From the NCBI GenBank assembly GCA_947457715.1, contig CANGXK010000187.1, positions 1 to 5,690 on the forward strand: a DNA stretch of 5,690 nt. The letters run 5' to 3'. Made by a program: the position numbers and the translations under genes. This DNA is from Gemmatimonadota bacterium. GTDB lineage: Bacteria > Gemmatimonadota > Gemmatimonadetes > Gemmatimonadales > Gemmatimonadaceae. Of this stretch, positions 5,282-5,690 are shown in pieces. Position 1 is the stretch's first letter. Every line of letters starts with the position of its first letter. Under the pieces are notes generated by a model, which was not told the origin of the DNA, searched no databases, and was given only the letters and a program-made list of their open reading frames with translations.

Positions 5282-5690
5282 CTGCGCGTATTCATCCGAC
5301 GGCGCTGGTCGATGCGTCGGCGCAACTCGGCCACGACGTCGACGTGGGGCCGTGGGCGATCATCGGTCCGCAGTGCACCATCGGCAGCGGCACGCACATC
5401 GCCGCGCGCGCGACGCTTGAACGGAACGTCCGGCTCGGTGAGCGCGTGCAGATCGGCATCGGCGCGATCCTCGGTGGCGATCCGCAAGATCTCAAGTATC
5501 GCGGCGAAGAGACGTGGGTGGATATCGGCGACGAGACGTCCGTTCGCGAGTATGCCACGATCAATCGAGGCACGGCGCATTCAGTCACTACGAGTGTTGG
5601 GCGTAACTGCTTCCTGATGAGTTACGTGCACCTGGCGCACGACTGCCACATCGGCGACAACGTGATCATCTCCAACGGAACGCAGTTGGC
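5278..5690 (+). CDS. lpxA: UDP-N-acetylglucosamine acyltransferase LpxA, 3' end missing
   Basis: LpxA transfers an (R)-3-hydroxyacyl chain from ACP to the 3-OH of UDP-GlcNAc, the first step of lipid A synthesis, as a cytosolic trimer. The ATG at 5278 overlaps the stop of lpxC/fabZ (ATGA). The frame stays open to the right edge, showing 137 residues of an expected 255-265. The N-terminus ARIHPTALVDASAQLG is characteristic, followed by left-handed beta-helix hexapeptides (VGPWAIIG, IGSGTHI, LGERVQ, IGIGAIL). GGDPQDLKYRGEETWVDIGD at 66-85 and INRGT at 95-99 are LpxA hallmarks. SYVHLAHDCHIGDN carries the catalytic base His121 (E. coli His125 in AHDC), and Asp71 in DLKY corresponds to the E. coli substrate-binding Asp. 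No clear RBS precedes the start, so initiation probably depends on coupling to the upstream gene. The acyl-chain ruler residue and the C-terminal helical domain lie outside the window. LpxD is excluded by the PQDLKY and RGT motifs and the absence of a uridine-binding N-terminal domain. Confidence 0.97.
   Translation, partial: MTARIHPTALVDASAQLGHDVDVGPWAIIGPQCTIGSGTHIAARATLERNVRLGERVQIGIGAILGGDPQDLKYRGEETWVDIGDETSVREYATINRGTAHSVTTSVGRNCFLMSYVHLAHDCHIGDNVIISNGTQL

Noticed and set aside
1..5690. A novel defence, mobile or secondary-metabolite system
   Set aside because: Every base is accounted for by housekeeping envelope genes in a conserved order; nothing resembles a transposase, integrase, nuclease or repeat array.

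Overview
The window is a tightly packed, GC-rich, single-strand (+) stretch of an outer-membrane biogenesis and lipid A operon from a Gram-negative, LPS-making bacterium. The gene order is bamA (3' part) - ompH/skp - lpxD - lpxC/fabZ fusion - lpxA (5' part). The fused LpxC-FabZ protein in an lpxD-lpxC/fabZ-lpxA row is known from the Bacteroidetes/Chlorobi/Gemmatimonadetes (FCB) assemblage. The strong GC richness, GTG starts and Ala/Gly/Pro-rich termini fit Gemmatimonadota better than Bacteroidota. That placement is an inference from gene architecture and composition, not from a database match.

Layout. Bases 2-2221 encode POTRA domains and the whole beta-barrel of BamA; the reading frame is open to the left edge, so the N-terminus is missing. 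After a 14-nt gap comes a secreted Skp/OmpH-like chaperone (2236-2841). Its stop codon overlaps the GTG start of lpxD (2838-3956). lpxD overlaps lpxC/fabZ (3953-5281) by ATGA, and lpxC/fabZ overlaps lpxA (5278 to the right edge) by ATGA. Almost no base is noncoding, and there is no internal promoter, terminator, tRNA, mobile element or CRISPR that I can support. Long reverse-strand ORFs are shadows of GC-rich coding sequence.

How the genes work together. LpxA (UDP-GlcNAc O-acyltransferase), LpxC (deacetylase, the committed step) and LpxD (N-acyltransferase) are the first three enzymes of lipid A synthesis. FabZ dehydrates (R)-3-hydroxyacyl-ACP, the same acyl donor used by LpxA and LpxD, and so sits at the branch between lipid A and phospholipid acyl chains. 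BamA inserts beta-barrel proteins into the outer membrane, and Skp carries them across the periplasm. The operon thus co-expresses protein and LPS assembly for the outer membrane. The order matches the E. coli bamA-skp-lpxD-fabZ-lpxA cluster, with lpxC added as an N-terminal domain to the fabZ slot.

Most worth a second look: (i) a perfect 15-bp inverted repeat with a 4-nt loop just inside lpxD, flanked by smaller stems that could pair in competing ways; (ii) a GGGAG-6nt-GTG ribosome-binding site and start, in frame, exactly at the LpxC/FabZ domain junction, which could yield free FabZ from the fusion gene; and (iii) loss of the free LpxC C-terminus through the fusion, the end used for FtsH control in E. 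coli.
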